From positions 62,001 to 126,000 of the forward strand of contig JABGQA010000138.1 of the NCBI GenBank assembly GCA_018644665.1: DNA of 64,000 bases. The letters are read 5' to 3'. Every line of letters starts with the position of its first letter. The stretch's first letter is position 1. The DNA is from Candidatus Poribacteria bacterium. Its GTDB lineage: Bacteria; Poribacteria; WGA-4E; GCA-2687025. Below, in pieces: positions 24,562 to 33,434 of this stretch. The position numbers and the translations under genes were made by a program. The notes beneath the pieces were generated by a model. That model was given only the letters and a program-made list of their open reading frames with translations, was not told where the DNA came from and did no database searches.

Positions 24562-25244
24562 GCTTCTCCCAGGAAATCGGCATATGGATCGCTGCAGCCC
24601 TGACGCTGTGCCTCTACAGCTTCCTGTACCGAGACAACCCGTTCTACAAGTTCGCCGAGCATCTGTTTGTCGGTGTGGCGCAGGGGTACATCACGGCGCG
24701 GACGTACTTCGACGGCTTCCTGCCGTACGTGTGGCGGCCGCTCATGAGCGCCATCGGCGCGGGCGACGCCCCCGCCCAGCCGATCGAATTCGTAGTCATC
24801 ATCCCGATCGCGCTGGGGATGCTGTTCTTCGCGCGGTTCTCGCGGAGTCACGCGTGGCTGACGCGGCTCCCTCTCGCCTTCATCTTCGGGACGGTGTCCG
24901 GCTACAGCATCCCCGCCATCCTGAACGCGCAGATATTCCAGCAGATGAACGCCACGATCACGCCGTTCGGCACGATGGCGACGTTCGGGGCAGCGCTCAA
25001 GGTCGTACTCATCCTGTTAGGGGCGTTCACGGCGCTCACGTACTTCTTCTTCTCGATCGAGCACCGGGGAGCCGTGGGCCGGGTATCCCGCGTGGGGATT
25101 TGGTTCCTCATGATCGGATTTGGCTCCGCCTTCGGAAACACCGTGATGAACCGCGTCATGCTGCTCATACAGCGGGTCGAGTTCCTGCTGCAGGACTGGA
25201 TGGGGCCGTTGATCGTACAGCGCGTGGCCGGTCTGTTCGGCTAG
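24558..25244 (+). CDS. Polytopic membrane protein of the DUF6754 cluster (gene 4)
   Basis: A 228-residue membrane protein that overlaps gene 3 by 4 bp (ATGA). It has about six helices: IGIWIAAALTLCLYSFL at the N-terminus, a helix in EFVVIIPIALGMLFFARF, one near LPLAFIFGTVSGYSI, one in LKVVLILLGAFTALTYFFFS, one in GIWFLMIGFGSAFG, and a terminal one. Conserved-looking polar positions lie in YRDNPFYKFAEHLFVGVAQG. It resembles no transporter I recognise. It ends the cluster; a ~180-bp gap then leads to the kamA-like gene. Confidence 0.75.
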   Translation: MSFSQEIGIWIAAALTLCLYSFLYRDNPFYKFAEHLFVGVAQGYITARTYFDGFLPYVWRPLMSAIGAGDAPAQPIEFVVIIPIALGMLFFARFSRSHAWLTRLPLAFIFGTVSGYSIPAILNAQIFQQMNATITPFGTMATFGAALKVVLILLGAFTALTYFFFSIEHRGAVGRVSRVGIWFLMIGFGSAFGNTVMNRVMLLIQRVEFLLQDWMGPLIVQRVAGLFG

Positions 25245-25422
25245 TGGCCGGCAGCGGGTCGACGGGCCAGGAGGAGCTTGGCGATGCGGGCGGATCGGGA
25301 GTATAACTGAGACGTAGCGGGCACTGGGCTTTGCGCGCGTCGTCCGCGAGGAGGCGCAGGCGAGGCCACCTCGGGACCTACCGGCGTGCCCTATCCGCGA
25401 TCAATCGGCGAAAGGCCCGTGA

Positions 25423-26550
25423 ATGGCAGAGCGCGAAGGCGCTTGGGACGAGGACTGGCGCGACGTATTCCGCGGCGGCGTATCGAACGCGGAACAGCTT
25501 GCCGCCCACTTCGACATCGACATTGAGGAGGCGCGCCGGGTAACCAAGGAGTTCCCGGTACGCATCAACAAGTACTACCTGAGCCTGATCGAGGAGCCGG
25601 GCGACGCCATCTGGCGCCAGGTCGTGCCCGACCCCTTGGAACTGACCGATTCGCTCGGCTGCGAGGATCCCCTCGGGGAAGAGGACGACAGCCCCATCCT
25701 CAACCTCACCCACCGATATCCCGACCGCGTCCTGTTCTACATCAACCACCAGTGTCCCATTTACTGCCGATTCTGCACGCGCAAGCGCAAGGTGGGCGAC
25801 CCTCATTCCCTCCCCAAAGAGGAGGTGATGAAGGCGATCGACTATATCCGCGAACACCCCGAGGTGCGCGACATCGTCGTCTCAGGTGGCGACGCGCTCA
25901 TGCTGTCGGAATCGCGCATCGAGTGGGTGTTACAGCAGCTCCGGGCGATACCGCACCTGGAGATCATCCGCATCGCGTCGCGCGTGCCGTGCGCGCTTCC
26001 CCAACGCGTCACGCCCGAACTGTGCGACATGTTGCGCAAGTACCACCCGCTATACATCAACACGCACTTTAACCATCCGCGCGAGGTGACCCCCGAAACC
26101 GCCAAGGCGTGCGGCATGCTGGCCGACGCCGGCATACCGCTCGGGTGCCAGACGGTGCTGCTCAAGGGCGTCAACGACGATCCTGAGGTCATGAAGGAGC
26201 TTATGCAGAAGCTCCTGAGCATCCGTGTGAAGCCCTACTACATCTACCAGGCGGACCTCGTGTTCGGGACGGCGCACTTCCGCACCGCCGTTGAGAAGGG
26301 CCTGGAGATCATCCGCGCCTTGCGCGGGCATACCTCCGGCATGGCGGTGCCGCATTACGTCATTGACGCGCCCGGTGGCGGTGGTAAAATAGCTCTGGTT
26401 CCAGAGTCGATCGTCGAGTGGAACGACGACGAGATCGTGCTTCGGAACTACGAGGGTAACGTGTACCGCTATCCGAACATTCCGCCGGGCGATGCGAACG
26501 CTCACGGGGAGTCGCCGGCCGGTGGCTTGACGCCGTTCGACCCTGATTGA
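25423..26550 (+). CDS. kamA: KamA-family radical SAM aminomutase (lysine 2,3-aminomutase-like)
   Basis: A 375-residue radical SAM, PLP-dependent aminomutase. The [4Fe-4S] site is C111-x3-C115-x2-C118 (CPIYCRFC). PLP would bind K322 in APGGGGK. D278 (YIYQADL) and D315 (VIDAPG) match the two aspartates that hold the lysine side chain in clostridial lysine 2,3-aminomutase, arguing for lysine rather than glutamate as substrate. The protein lacks the C-terminal zinc-binding extension of the ~416-residue clostridial enzyme. AAAGG lies about 7 nt before the ATG. It could serve beta-lysine synthesis (osmolyte or antibiotic) or EF-P modification; no epmA-like gene is visible. folB begins 14 bp downstream. 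Confidence 0.87.
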   Translation: MAEREGAWDEDWRDVFRGGVSNAEQLAAHFDIDIEEARRVTKEFPVRINKYYLSLIEEPGDAIWRQVVPDPLELTDSLGCEDPLGEEDDSPILNLTHRYPDRVLFYINHQCPIYCRFCTRKRKVGDPHSLPKEEVMKAIDYIREHPEVRDIVVSGGDALMLSESRIEWVLQQLRAIPHLEIIRIASRVPCALPQRVTPELCDMLRKYHPLYINTHFNHPREVTPETAKACGMLADAGIPLGCQTVLLKGVNDDPEVMKELMQKLLSIRVKPYYIYQADLVFGTAHFRTAVEKGLEIIRALRGHTSGMAVPHYVIDAPGGGGKIALVPESIVEWNDDEIVLRNYEGNVYRYPNIPPGDANAHGESPAGGLTPFDPD

Positions 26551-26563
26551 ACGGACGCCGCCG

Positions 26564-26986
26564 ATGGCCGCCCGTGCGAATGACAGCGCGTCGTCGGAGG
26601 CGGACCGAATACTCCTGCGTGACATCCGCTTCTATGGGAATCACGGCGCCACGGTGGAGGAACAGGATGTCGGTCAGTGGTACGCGGTGGACCTAGACCT
26701 GTATCTAGACCTGGCGGCAGCGGGTGGTTCGGACGATCTGTCGAAAACCGTTGACTACGGTGAAGTGTGCAGGATGGTCATGGAGTTCGGATCGACACGG
26801 CGGTTTCGGCTTATCGAAGCGCTCGCCGAGGAGATTTCCTCAGGCGTTTTGAACAATTTCGCCGTGGATAGCGTTCGAATACGCGTGACCAAGAGCACGC
26901 CCGCAGGTCTGATTGCGTCGCTCTCCGGCTTAGGGACGTTAGGTTATTCCGCCGTCGAGGTACACCGCTCACGGGCTGCACAGTGA
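26564..26986 (+). CDS. folB: Dihydroneopterin aldolase
   Basis: A 140-residue FolB-type enzyme, converting 7,8-dihydroneopterin to 6-hydroxymethyl-dihydropterin in folate synthesis. Motifs: RFYGNHGATVEEQ with the catalytic Glu region (usual FYGYHG), TVDYGEV, LIEALAEEI for pterin binding, and the lysine in RVTKSTPAG. The N-terminus is slightly longer than usual (start of the fold near residue 15). It lies 14 bp after the kamA-like stop, so probably co-transcribed. No folP or folK is seen in the window. The tyrosine-to-asparagine change in FYGNHG is minor. Confidence 0.9.
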   Translation: MAARANDSASSEADRILLRDIRFYGNHGATVEEQDVGQWYAVDLDLYLDLAAAGGSDDLSKTVDYGEVCRMVMEFGSTRRFRLIEALAEEISSGVLNNFAVDSVRIRVTKSTPAGLIASLSGLGTLGYSAVEVHRSRAAQ

Positions 26987-27061
26987 GTCCTCCGGCGTGA
27001 CAGAGACGGGCAACCGTGGTGTGGCGGCGGTCAGGGCCGCGTGACGAGGAGTCAGAGCGCT

Positions 27062-28192
27062 ATGGACGGTCAGACTGGGCTGTTGCTCGTGTCGGCGAGT
27101 GAATCCAACGCCAACATGTTCTACGCGACCCGCTTCGGCAGCTCCAGCACGTTCATATACCTGGAGACGGCCGAAGAGCGCGTGATCGTCATCGGCAATC
27201 TGGAAATCGAGCGAGCCCGTGAAGGCGCCCAGGCGGATCGCGTCCTGCCCTTGGTGCAATACTGGAAGATGGCCCAGGAGAAGCATCAGAAGCCCCCCGG
27301 CACCGAAGAGGTCGTAGACGTGCTCATGCGCGATCTCGGCCTGAGCAAGGTGATCGTGCCGCCTGACTTTAGCCTCAAGTTCGCGGACGGCATCCGTAGC
27401 TACGGTCACACCGTCGAGGTCAAGCTCGAGCCGTTCTTCGAGCGTCGGCTGCTCAAAGACGAGTTGGAAATCGCGGCGGTGCGGGAGACGGTGAGGCATA
27501 CGGAAGCGGCGATCTCCGGCGCCATCGACTCGATTCGTAGGGCGAACATCTCCGCCACCGGCATCCTCGAACTCGATGGCGAGCAACTTACCTCCGAGCG
27601 CGTCCGGCGCGAGATGCATCAGTATCTCATTGAGCGCGACTGCGTCGCCTCGCACACGATCGTATCGTGCGGGTCGGACACGTCCATGCCTCACGAAGAG
27701 GGGCACGGGCCGCTGCACGCAAACCAGCCGATCATCATCGACTGCAACCCGCGCAGCGCGAGCAACGGCTACTACTGCGACATAACGCGCACGATCGTCC
27801 GGGGCACGGCTCCGACGGCGCTGCAGCGGCAATACGAAGCCGTGCTTGAAGCGCAGGAGTTCGCGCACGGAATGCTCAAGCCGGGCGCGAACGGCAAGGA
27901 AATACACGCGTCCGTGACGGAGTTCCTCGACGGCCGCGGATACAAGACCCACCAGGTCGCCGGCAAGCCGCAGGGCTTCTTCCACGCCACCGGCCACGGG
28001 TTCGGAATCGAAGCGCACGAGCGCCCGCACTTCGCCTTGAAGGAGGAGTACGCCCAGGCGGGCAACATCGTCGCAGTTGAGCCCGCGCTCTACTACTCCG
28101 ACACCGGCGGCGTCCGCGTTGAGGACGATTACCTCATTACCGACGGTGACGCGGAGCAACTCACCACGCTCGACAAGGCCCTCGAAGTCTGA
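27062..28192 (+). CDS. M24-family Xaa-Pro aminopeptidase-like protein
   Basis: A 376-residue protein: an N-terminal creatinase-like domain (1-140) and a pita-bread metallopeptidase domain. The five metal ligands are visible: Asp in IIIDCNPR, Asp in YYCDITRT, His in HATGHGFG, Glu in VAVEPALYY and Glu in GVRVEDDYL. ATG 27062 has GAGGAG 10 nt upstream; a GTG seven codons earlier is the alternative. Expected to cut Xaa-Pro bonds in peptides in the cytoplasm. It stands alone between folB and the DCC-family gene. Confidence 0.92.
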   Translation: MDGQTGLLLVSASESNANMFYATRFGSSSTFIYLETAEERVIVIGNLEIERAREGAQADRVLPLVQYWKMAQEKHQKPPGTEEVVDVLMRDLGLSKVIVPPDFSLKFADGIRSYGHTVEVKLEPFFERRLLKDELEIAAVRETVRHTEAAISGAIDSIRRANISATGILELDGEQLTSERVRREMHQYLIERDCVASHTIVSCGSDTSMPHEEGHGPLHANQPIIIDCNPRSASNGYYCDITRTIVRGTAPTALQRQYEAVLEAQEFAHGMLKPGANGKEIHASVTEFLDGRGYKTHQVAGKPQGFFHATGHGFGIEAHERPHFALKEEYAQAGNIVAVEPALYYSDTGGVRVEDDYLITDGDAEQLTTLDKALEV

Positions 28193-28289
28193 CGATCGCG
28201 GCCTGCCTGACCGACCTCCACTCCCAGTCGACCCGTCCTATGCGTCACGTCTATCGATCTCAGCGTCTTAGCACGCCGTAGCGGGAAAC

Positions 28290-28661
28290 ATGCGTATGCG
28301 CGGCGTAGTCGTGTTCGACGGGGACTGCTCGTTCTGCCAGGGGCAGATTCGTCGCATGCGCCGCCTGACTATCCCCGGCCGGTTCGAGTTCGTCGCCCGG
28401 CAGACGGACGGGCTCGAGGACCGGTTCCCCATGCTGCGTGCCGACGAGTTCAGCACTGGCATGCGCTACGTTGCTGAGGACGGAGCCGTGTCGGTCGGGG
28501 CAGACGCGGTCTATCAGGTCGCGCGCGGGATGCGGTACGTGCGGCGGATCACGTGGCTGTATCGTGTCCCGGGGGCTCGACTTGTCGCGCGGGCGATGTA
28601 TGGGTGGGTGGCCCGGAATCGACAGCGCCTTGGCCCGACAACGCGCGCGGCGCGTCGCTAA
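28290..28661 (+). CDS. DCC-family (DUF393) thiol-disulfide oxidoreductase-like protein
   Basis: A 123-residue protein of the DUF393/DCC family. The hallmark DGDCSFCQ (Asp-x-x-Cys-x-x-Cys) is at residues 11-18, followed by the family's RFEFVARQTD and a C-terminal hydrophobic helix YRVPGARLVARAMYGWVARN. A predicted thioredoxin-like redox protein associated with the membrane; the biochemical role of the family is poorly established. GGGA lies just upstream of ATG 28290. Convergent with the aldehyde dehydrogenase gene, with a 16-bp gap. Confidence 0.88.
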   Translation: MRMRGVVVFDGDCSFCQGQIRRMRRLTIPGRFEFVARQTDGLEDRFPMLRADEFSTGMRYVAEDGAVSVGADAVYQVARGMRYVRRITWLYRVPGARLVARAMYGWVARNRQRLGPTTRAARR

Positions 28662-28677
28662 CGGGTCCTGCGGCCCG

Positions 28678-30120
28678 TCAGAGGCCGGGGCTCCTGAGCA
28701 CGACCATCTTCTCTTGCGTCAGTTCCTCAATCGCCGGGGCGATCCCGCCCATGGACAGCCCAGACGCGCCCCGGCCGCCGAACGGCATCCAGTCGACGCG
28801 GAACGCCGTGTGGTCGTTCACCATCACGGCCGTGGCGTCTAGCCGTCGGGCGGCGCGCAGCGCGACGTCGATGTCGCGGCTGAATACCGCCGCCTGGAAC
28901 GCCCACCGCACGTCGTTCGCCCGCTCGATGGCATCGTCCAGCGACTCCCACTCCGACACGCACACTACAGGGCCGAAAACCTCCTCTGTCATCACCTTCG
29001 CATCAGCAGGCGGATTGACGAGGACGGTTGGGGCATAGCACCCGTTGCCCAACGGCTCGCCTCCGCAGAGCAACTCGCCGCCTTCGCGGACGGCCTCCTG
29101 GACCCAGTCGTGCACTCGCTCGACCTCGCGCTCACGGATCAGAGGGCCGACGTCCGTCCGCTCCGACGTGGGGTCGCCCACCACCAGGTCTCCCGCCGCG
29201 TCGGCGAGACGACTCGCTAGGTCCGCGGCGCACGTTTGCTCCGCGAGTATGCGTTGGACGCTCACACATACCTGACCCGCGTGGTAGAACGCGCCCTTCG
29301 TCAGCAAGGGGATGGTCGTATCGAGGTCCGCCGAGGCGTCCACGATTGCCGGGGCGGCGCCCCCGTGCTCCAACGCGCACCGCACGCCGGCTGCGAGTTG
29401 AGAGCGGAGATACCAACCTACCCGTGGGCTCCCGATGAAGCTGAAGAACGCTATGCGGTCGCTGGACACGAGTTCCTGAGCGATGTCATTCGCGCACGGG
29501 ACGGCCATGGCCAGCTCCGGCGGCAGACCGGCCTCCCGTAGCAGCTCTATGAAGCGCACGCACGACAGCGGCGTGTCCGACGCCGGCTTCACGAGCACGG
29601 GGCACCCGGCCGCGATCGCGGGAGCCACCTGGTGCGCGATGAGGTTGAGCGGATGATTGAACGCGCTCACGGCCATCACCACGCCGATGGGCTCTCGCGT
29701 CGTGAAGGCCAGACGCCCCAGAGCCGCGTCCGTGCCCTGCATGGGGATCTCGCTGCCCTGGATGCGCGTGGCTTCCTCCGCGGCCAGGCGCACGGTGTTC
29801 TCGACCCGCGCCACCTCCGCGCGCGCGTCGCGTAGCGGCTTGCCGCCCTCGACCGCAATCGTCAGCGCCAGCGACTCCGCGGCGGCGTGCACGAGGTCGG
29901 CCGTGCGCTGTAGGATTTCGGCGCGTCTGAACGCCGGGTACTCTGAGGCGACCGTCTCCTGCGCCTCCACGGCGGCGTCCAGCGCCCTCTGAGCGGCGGC
30001 TGCGTCGACATAGCCGACTTCCCCGACGACCTCACCGGTGAACGGAGACATCACGGGACGATAGTCGCTGTCCTTGAACGCGTGCCCTGGGAGCGGGGAC
30101 GAATGGCGTGCGTGGTGCAT
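28678..30120 (-). CDS. Aldehyde dehydrogenase family protein
   Basis: A 480-residue NAD(P)-dependent aldehyde dehydrogenase. The catalytic cysteine is in HAGQVCVSVQR, the general-base glutamate in LEHGGAAP, and the NAD region in SAFNHPLNL and LVKPASDTPLS. The C-terminal MPFGGRGASGL is typical. ATG 30120 has GAAGGG upstream, unlike a GTG four codons earlier. It lies 24 bp after the acetolactate-synthase-like gene and is surely in its operon. Sequence style is near the lactaldehyde/sulfolactaldehyde group, but the substrate is not decided. The pair may dispose of an aldehyde produced with or used by the TPP enzyme. Confidence 0.9.
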   Translation of the reverse strand: MHHARHSSPLPGHAFKDSDYRPVMSPFTGEVVGEVGYVDAAAAQRALDAAVEAQETVASEYPAFRRAEILQRTADLVHAAAESLALTIAVEGGKPLRDARAEVARVENTVRLAAEEATRIQGSEIPMQGTDAALGRLAFTTREPIGVVMAVSAFNHPLNLIAHQVAPAIAAGCPVLVKPASDTPLSCVRFIELLREAGLPPELAMAVPCANDIAQELVSSDRIAFFSFIGSPRVGWYLRSQLAAGVRCALEHGGAAPAIVDASADLDTTIPLLTKGAFYHAGQVCVSVQRILAEQTCAADLASRLADAAGDLVVGDPTSERTDVGPLIREREVERVHDWVQEAVREGGELLCGGEPLGNGCYAPTVLVNPPADAKVMTEEVFGPVVCVSEWESLDDAIERANDVRWAFQAAVFSRDIDVALRAARRLDATAVMVNDHTAFRVDWMPFGGRGASGLSMGGIAPAIEELTQEKMVVLRSPGL

Positions 30121-30144
30121 GGAGCCCTTCACGGCGCGCGTGAG

Positions 30145-31788
30145 TTAGCGGCAGATGATCTCGCCCAGGCGGCGGGTCAGCTTCATGTTCTCGGCGTAGT
30201 CCACCGGGGCCACGATCACTGTCGGACGCGAGGTCTCCGCGAATGCCTCGTTCAGGGCATCGGTGAAGCCGTGGACGGACTCCACGCGGATCGCCTGGCA
30301 TCCGAAGGCCGCTGCCAGCGCGATGAGGTCTGGGTTCACCAGGTCGATGTGGGACGACTTCCCGAAGGAGTCCTCTTGCTTCCACTCGATGAGTCCGTAC
30401 TTGTGGTCCTCCCAGACAAGCACGGTGATAGGCGTCTCATAGCGGACGGCGGTGATCAAGTCCTGGACGTTCATGAGGAATCCGCCGTCGCCACAGAGCG
30501 CGACCACGTTGCGGTCGGGATGCAGCCGCTTGGCGGCGATGGCTCCCGGTAGCGCGAAGCCCATCGAGCAGAAGCCGTTCGTGATGAAGCACGTTCCCGG
30601 TTCGTACGTCGGGTAGTGCCGCGCGACCCACATCTTGTGCGCGCCCACGTCGCTCAGCAGGATGTCGTCGTCCCTCATGACGGCGCGCAGATCACTGAGC
30701 ATCTTCTGCGGCTTCATCGGGAAGGCGTCGTCGCCGTCGTGCTCGTGGAGTCCGCGCGTCATTCGAGCGCGCAGATCCGCGAACCTTGACGGCGCCTTGG
30801 CATGTGAGGCGGTCAACCGCCCGTTGATGGCTTCGAGGGCGGCGCAGATGTCGCCGACGACCTCGACGTCCGGGTTGTAGTCCTGGTCGACTTCAGCGGG
30901 TTGCGTGTCGATGTGGACGATGTGCTTGTCGGCGCCAATGTTCCATCGCTCGGGGTGCCACTCGACCATGTCGTAGCCAATGCACAGCACCAGATCGGCT
31001 TGCTCGAACGCCTCGAGCACGATGTCGCGGGAACCCAGACCGACACAGTAGAGGCAGTGCTCGTCCCGCGCGGAAAGCGCGCCCTTGCCCATGAACGTCT
31101 GCGCTGCGTAGATGTGTGTCCGGCCGATGAGTTCGGCGAGCGCATTGGCCGCCCCGGTACGGATGACTCCCCACCCGGTCAGGATCACCGGCGCGGTCGC
31201 CTTCTCGATGAGGCCCAACGCCGCCTCCACATGGCGCGGCTCCGCTCCGGCCCGGGTGTCGTCGGTCCGGGCGCGAATCGGCTCGTCGTCGGTGTCCTTC
31301 TTGGCGATGTCCTCGGGGAGTTCGATGACGGTCGCGCCCGGCTTCTCCGCCGCAGCCAGCTTGAACGCCTTGTGGACAACCTCGTTGATGTTCTCGGGCT
31401 CGCGGATCGTCGATGTCCACTTCGTCACCGGGCGGAACATCGCCACGGCGTCCATGTTCTGGTGCGACTCCTTGTGCAGACGTTGCGTGCTGGCCTGCCC
31501 GATGATGGCCACAAGAGGCGAGTCGTCCATGTTCGCGCTGGCGACGCCGGTGAGCAGGTTCGAGGCCCCCGGCCCCAGCGTGGCCAGGCAGACGCCCGGT
31601 CGGCCCGTGAGGCGGCCGTGCATGTCCGCCATGAAGGCGGCCGCCTGCTCGTGGCGGCAGATGACGAACTCGATGGACGAGTCCAGCAGGGACATCATCA
31701 GATCCGCGTTCTCCTCGCCGGGGACCCCGAAGATCGTGTCTACCCCTTCTGCCTCCAGGCAGCGCACAAGCAAGTCCGACGCCTTCAT
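30145..31788 (-). CDS. Acetolactate synthase-like TPP enzyme (large-subunit type)
   Basis: A 547-residue thiamine-diphosphate enzyme. The cofactor-activating glutamate is E47 (CRHEQAAAFMAD). The TPP/Mg site is CGDGGFLMNVQDL, followed by VWEDHKYGLIEWKQ. The middle domain is intact. A single large subunit without a neighbouring regulatory small subunit resembles catabolic AlsS-type enzymes more than IlvB, but related carboligases (for example sulfoacetaldehyde acetyltransferase or benzaldehyde-lyase types) share this look. AGGAG lies 5 nt before the ATG. First gene of a two-gene operon with the aldehyde dehydrogenase. Confidence 0.85.
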   Translation of the reverse strand: MKASDLLVRCLEAEGVDTIFGVPGEENADLMMSLLDSSIEFVICRHEQAAAFMADMHGRLTGRPGVCLATLGPGASNLLTGVASANMDDSPLVAIIGQASTQRLHKESHQNMDAVAMFRPVTKWTSTIREPENINEVVHKAFKLAAAEKPGATVIELPEDIAKKDTDDEPIRARTDDTRAGAEPRHVEAALGLIEKATAPVILTGWGVIRTGAANALAELIGRTHIYAAQTFMGKGALSARDEHCLYCVGLGSRDIVLEAFEQADLVLCIGYDMVEWHPERWNIGADKHIVHIDTQPAEVDQDYNPDVEVVGDICAALEAINGRLTASHAKAPSRFADLRARMTRGLHEHDGDDAFPMKPQKMLSDLRAVMRDDDILLSDVGAHKMWVARHYPTYEPGTCFITNGFCSMGFALPGAIAAKRLHPDRNVVALCGDGGFLMNVQDLITAVRYETPITVLVWEDHKYGLIEWKQEDSFGKSSHIDLVNPDLIALAAAFGCQAIRVESVHGFTDALNEAFAETSRPTVIVAPVDYAENMKLTRRLGEIICR

Positions 31789-31958
31789 GGGTTCTCCTGA
31801 TGTGAGGACGCAGATACGCGCTCTGACCAGACGCCACCGGGCCCATGCGGGGCAGCGCTAGACGTCTCTTGCAGCATACGGAATGGAGGGGCGCGGCGCT
31901 CAATGCGCCTAGCGTGCGGAGACGCCCCCAGGACGGCACGGACTGGTGAAGCGAGATG

Positions 31959-33341
31959 TCAGCCGACGATGTGGCCGATGAGCGTGTGCGCCGTGGCCGA
32001 GTCCACCTGGGCCCGCACGATGTCGCCCGGCTGCGCGTCGCCGGCCGGGAAGACGCACGTCTTGAAGTCGTCCGTTTTGCCGTAAAGGTCGGCCGGGTCA
32101 CGCTTCGACGGCCCCTCGACCAGCGCGGACACGACGCTCCCGACGTGGCCCGCGTACACCTCACGCGAGACGGCTTCCTGGAGGTCGATGATCTCCCTCA
32201 GGCGCCGTATCTTCTCGTCCTCCGGGACATCGTCCTCGTGTTTCTTGTGCGCGACCGTGCCCTCGCGAGGCGAATACCGGAACATGAAGGCGCTGTCGAA
32301 CCGCACACGCCGCATGACGTCGCAGGTAGCCTCGTGATCTTCCGCCGTCTCTCCGCAGAAGCCCGCGATGATGTCCGTGGTGATCGCCACCCCGGAGACG
32401 TGCGTCCGCAGGTCGTCGACGACCCGCAGGTACTCTTCGACCGTGTACGTGCGTCGCATGCGCCGTAGGACATCGTCCGAGCCGGACTGCATGGGCAGGT
32501 GCATGTGGCCACACACCTTTGGGTTCTCGCCCATCGCGCGAATCATCGCTTCCGTCGCGTCGGACGGGTGCGGAGACGTGAACCGCACGCGCTCGATCCC
32601 GTCCACTTCCGAGACGGCGTTCAGCAAGTCCGCGAAGTCGTGCTCGCCGTCGTCGTACGAGTTCACCGTCTGACCGAGGAGCGTCACCTCACGCACGCCA
32701 CGCGTCGCGAGACCCCGCGTCTCGTCGACCAAGGACGCGAGCGAGATGCTCTTCTCGCGTCCGCGTACGAACGGCACGATGCAGAACGTGCAGAACTTGT
32801 CGCATCCACGCTGAATCGTGAGCCACGCCTTGATGCCCTCCTCGCGGACGGGCAGGATGTCGGCATAATCCTCGGAGCGGTCGAGGCGCACGTCCAAGAA
32901 CGGCTCGCCGCCCGTGCTACCGAGGGCGTCGGGCAGGTTGCGGTACGTGTCTGGCCCCATCACGAAGTCGACGTACGGCGCGCGATCCAGCAGCCCGTCG
33001 GCGACGCGCTGCGCCATGCACCCGCACACCCCGAGTACGAGGTCCGGTCGCCTCGCCTTGCGGCTGGAAAGCTCCGCCAAGCGCCCGTAGACGCGCTCTT
33101 CGGCGTGTTCGCGCACCGAGCACGTGTTCAGCAAGATGACATCAGCGTCATCGACGCCTGGCGTGAAGCTGTAGCCGTCGCGCGTCAGGATCGACCGGAT
33201 GATCTCCGCGTCGCTCAGGTTCATCTGGCAGCCGTAGTTCTCGATGTAGACCTTGCGGCCTCGATACGGAACGACGGCGTCCTCCCCGGTCGGGTCGGGG
33301 AGTTGTGTCGGCGCGCTAACGATGTCGAGTGCGTGCTTCAT
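31959..33341 (-). CDS. miaB: tRNA-2-methylthio-N6-dimethylallyladenosine synthase
   Basis: A 460-residue MiaB methylthiotransferase, adding the methylthio group to i6A37 of tRNAs. The N-terminal domain has YIENYGCQMNLSDAE with further cysteines in LNTCSVREHAEERV and GVCGCMAQ. The radical SAM site is GCDKFCTFCIVP. The C-terminus carries a TRAM domain (about 395-460). ATG 33341 agrees with the family N-terminus; a longer frame exists but is unsupported. LNTCSVRE and CIVPFVRGRE favour MiaB over MtaB or RimO. About 90 bp downstream of rnj. Confidence 0.94.
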   Translation of the reverse strand: MKHALDIVSAPTQLPDPTGEDAVVPYRGRKVYIENYGCQMNLSDAEIIRSILTRDGYSFTPGVDDADVILLNTCSVREHAEERVYGRLAELSSRKARRPDLVLGVCGCMAQRVADGLLDRAPYVDFVMGPDTYRNLPDALGSTGGEPFLDVRLDRSEDYADILPVREEGIKAWLTIQRGCDKFCTFCIVPFVRGREKSISLASLVDETRGLATRGVREVTLLGQTVNSYDDGEHDFADLLNAVSEVDGIERVRFTSPHPSDATEAMIRAMGENPKVCGHMHLPMQSGSDDVLRRMRRTYTVEEYLRVVDDLRTHVSGVAITTDIIAGFCGETAEDHEATCDVMRRVRFDSAFMFRYSPREGTVAHKKHEDDVPEDEKIRRLREIIDLQEAVSREVYAGHVGSVVSALVEGPSKRDPADLYGKTDDFKTCVFPAGDAQPGDIVRAQVDSATAHTLIGHIVG

Positions 33342-33400
33342 CACTGTCCGCGGAGTCAGACTAGGGCGTCTCGTCGCGAAGCCATTGTACGACACGCGAC

Positions 33401-33418
33401 GCCGCGGCGCGCCGCGGC
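33401..33418. terminator. 18-bp GC palindrome after rnj
   Basis: GCCGCGGCGCGCCGCGGC is perfectly self-complementary and begins 17 nt past the rnj stop codon, between rnj and miaB. Probably a terminator or RNA-stabilising hairpin; it lacks a U-tract. Confidence 0.4.
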
Positions 33419-33434
33419 TCCTCACACGACGCGT

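Noticed and set aside
25269-25310. Nine-codon minigene (AGGAGG then ATG 25284 to TGA 25310), overlapping a TATAAC
   Set aside because: Good ribosome site but too short to support; no sign of an attenuator or of conserved peptide, so chance is likely.
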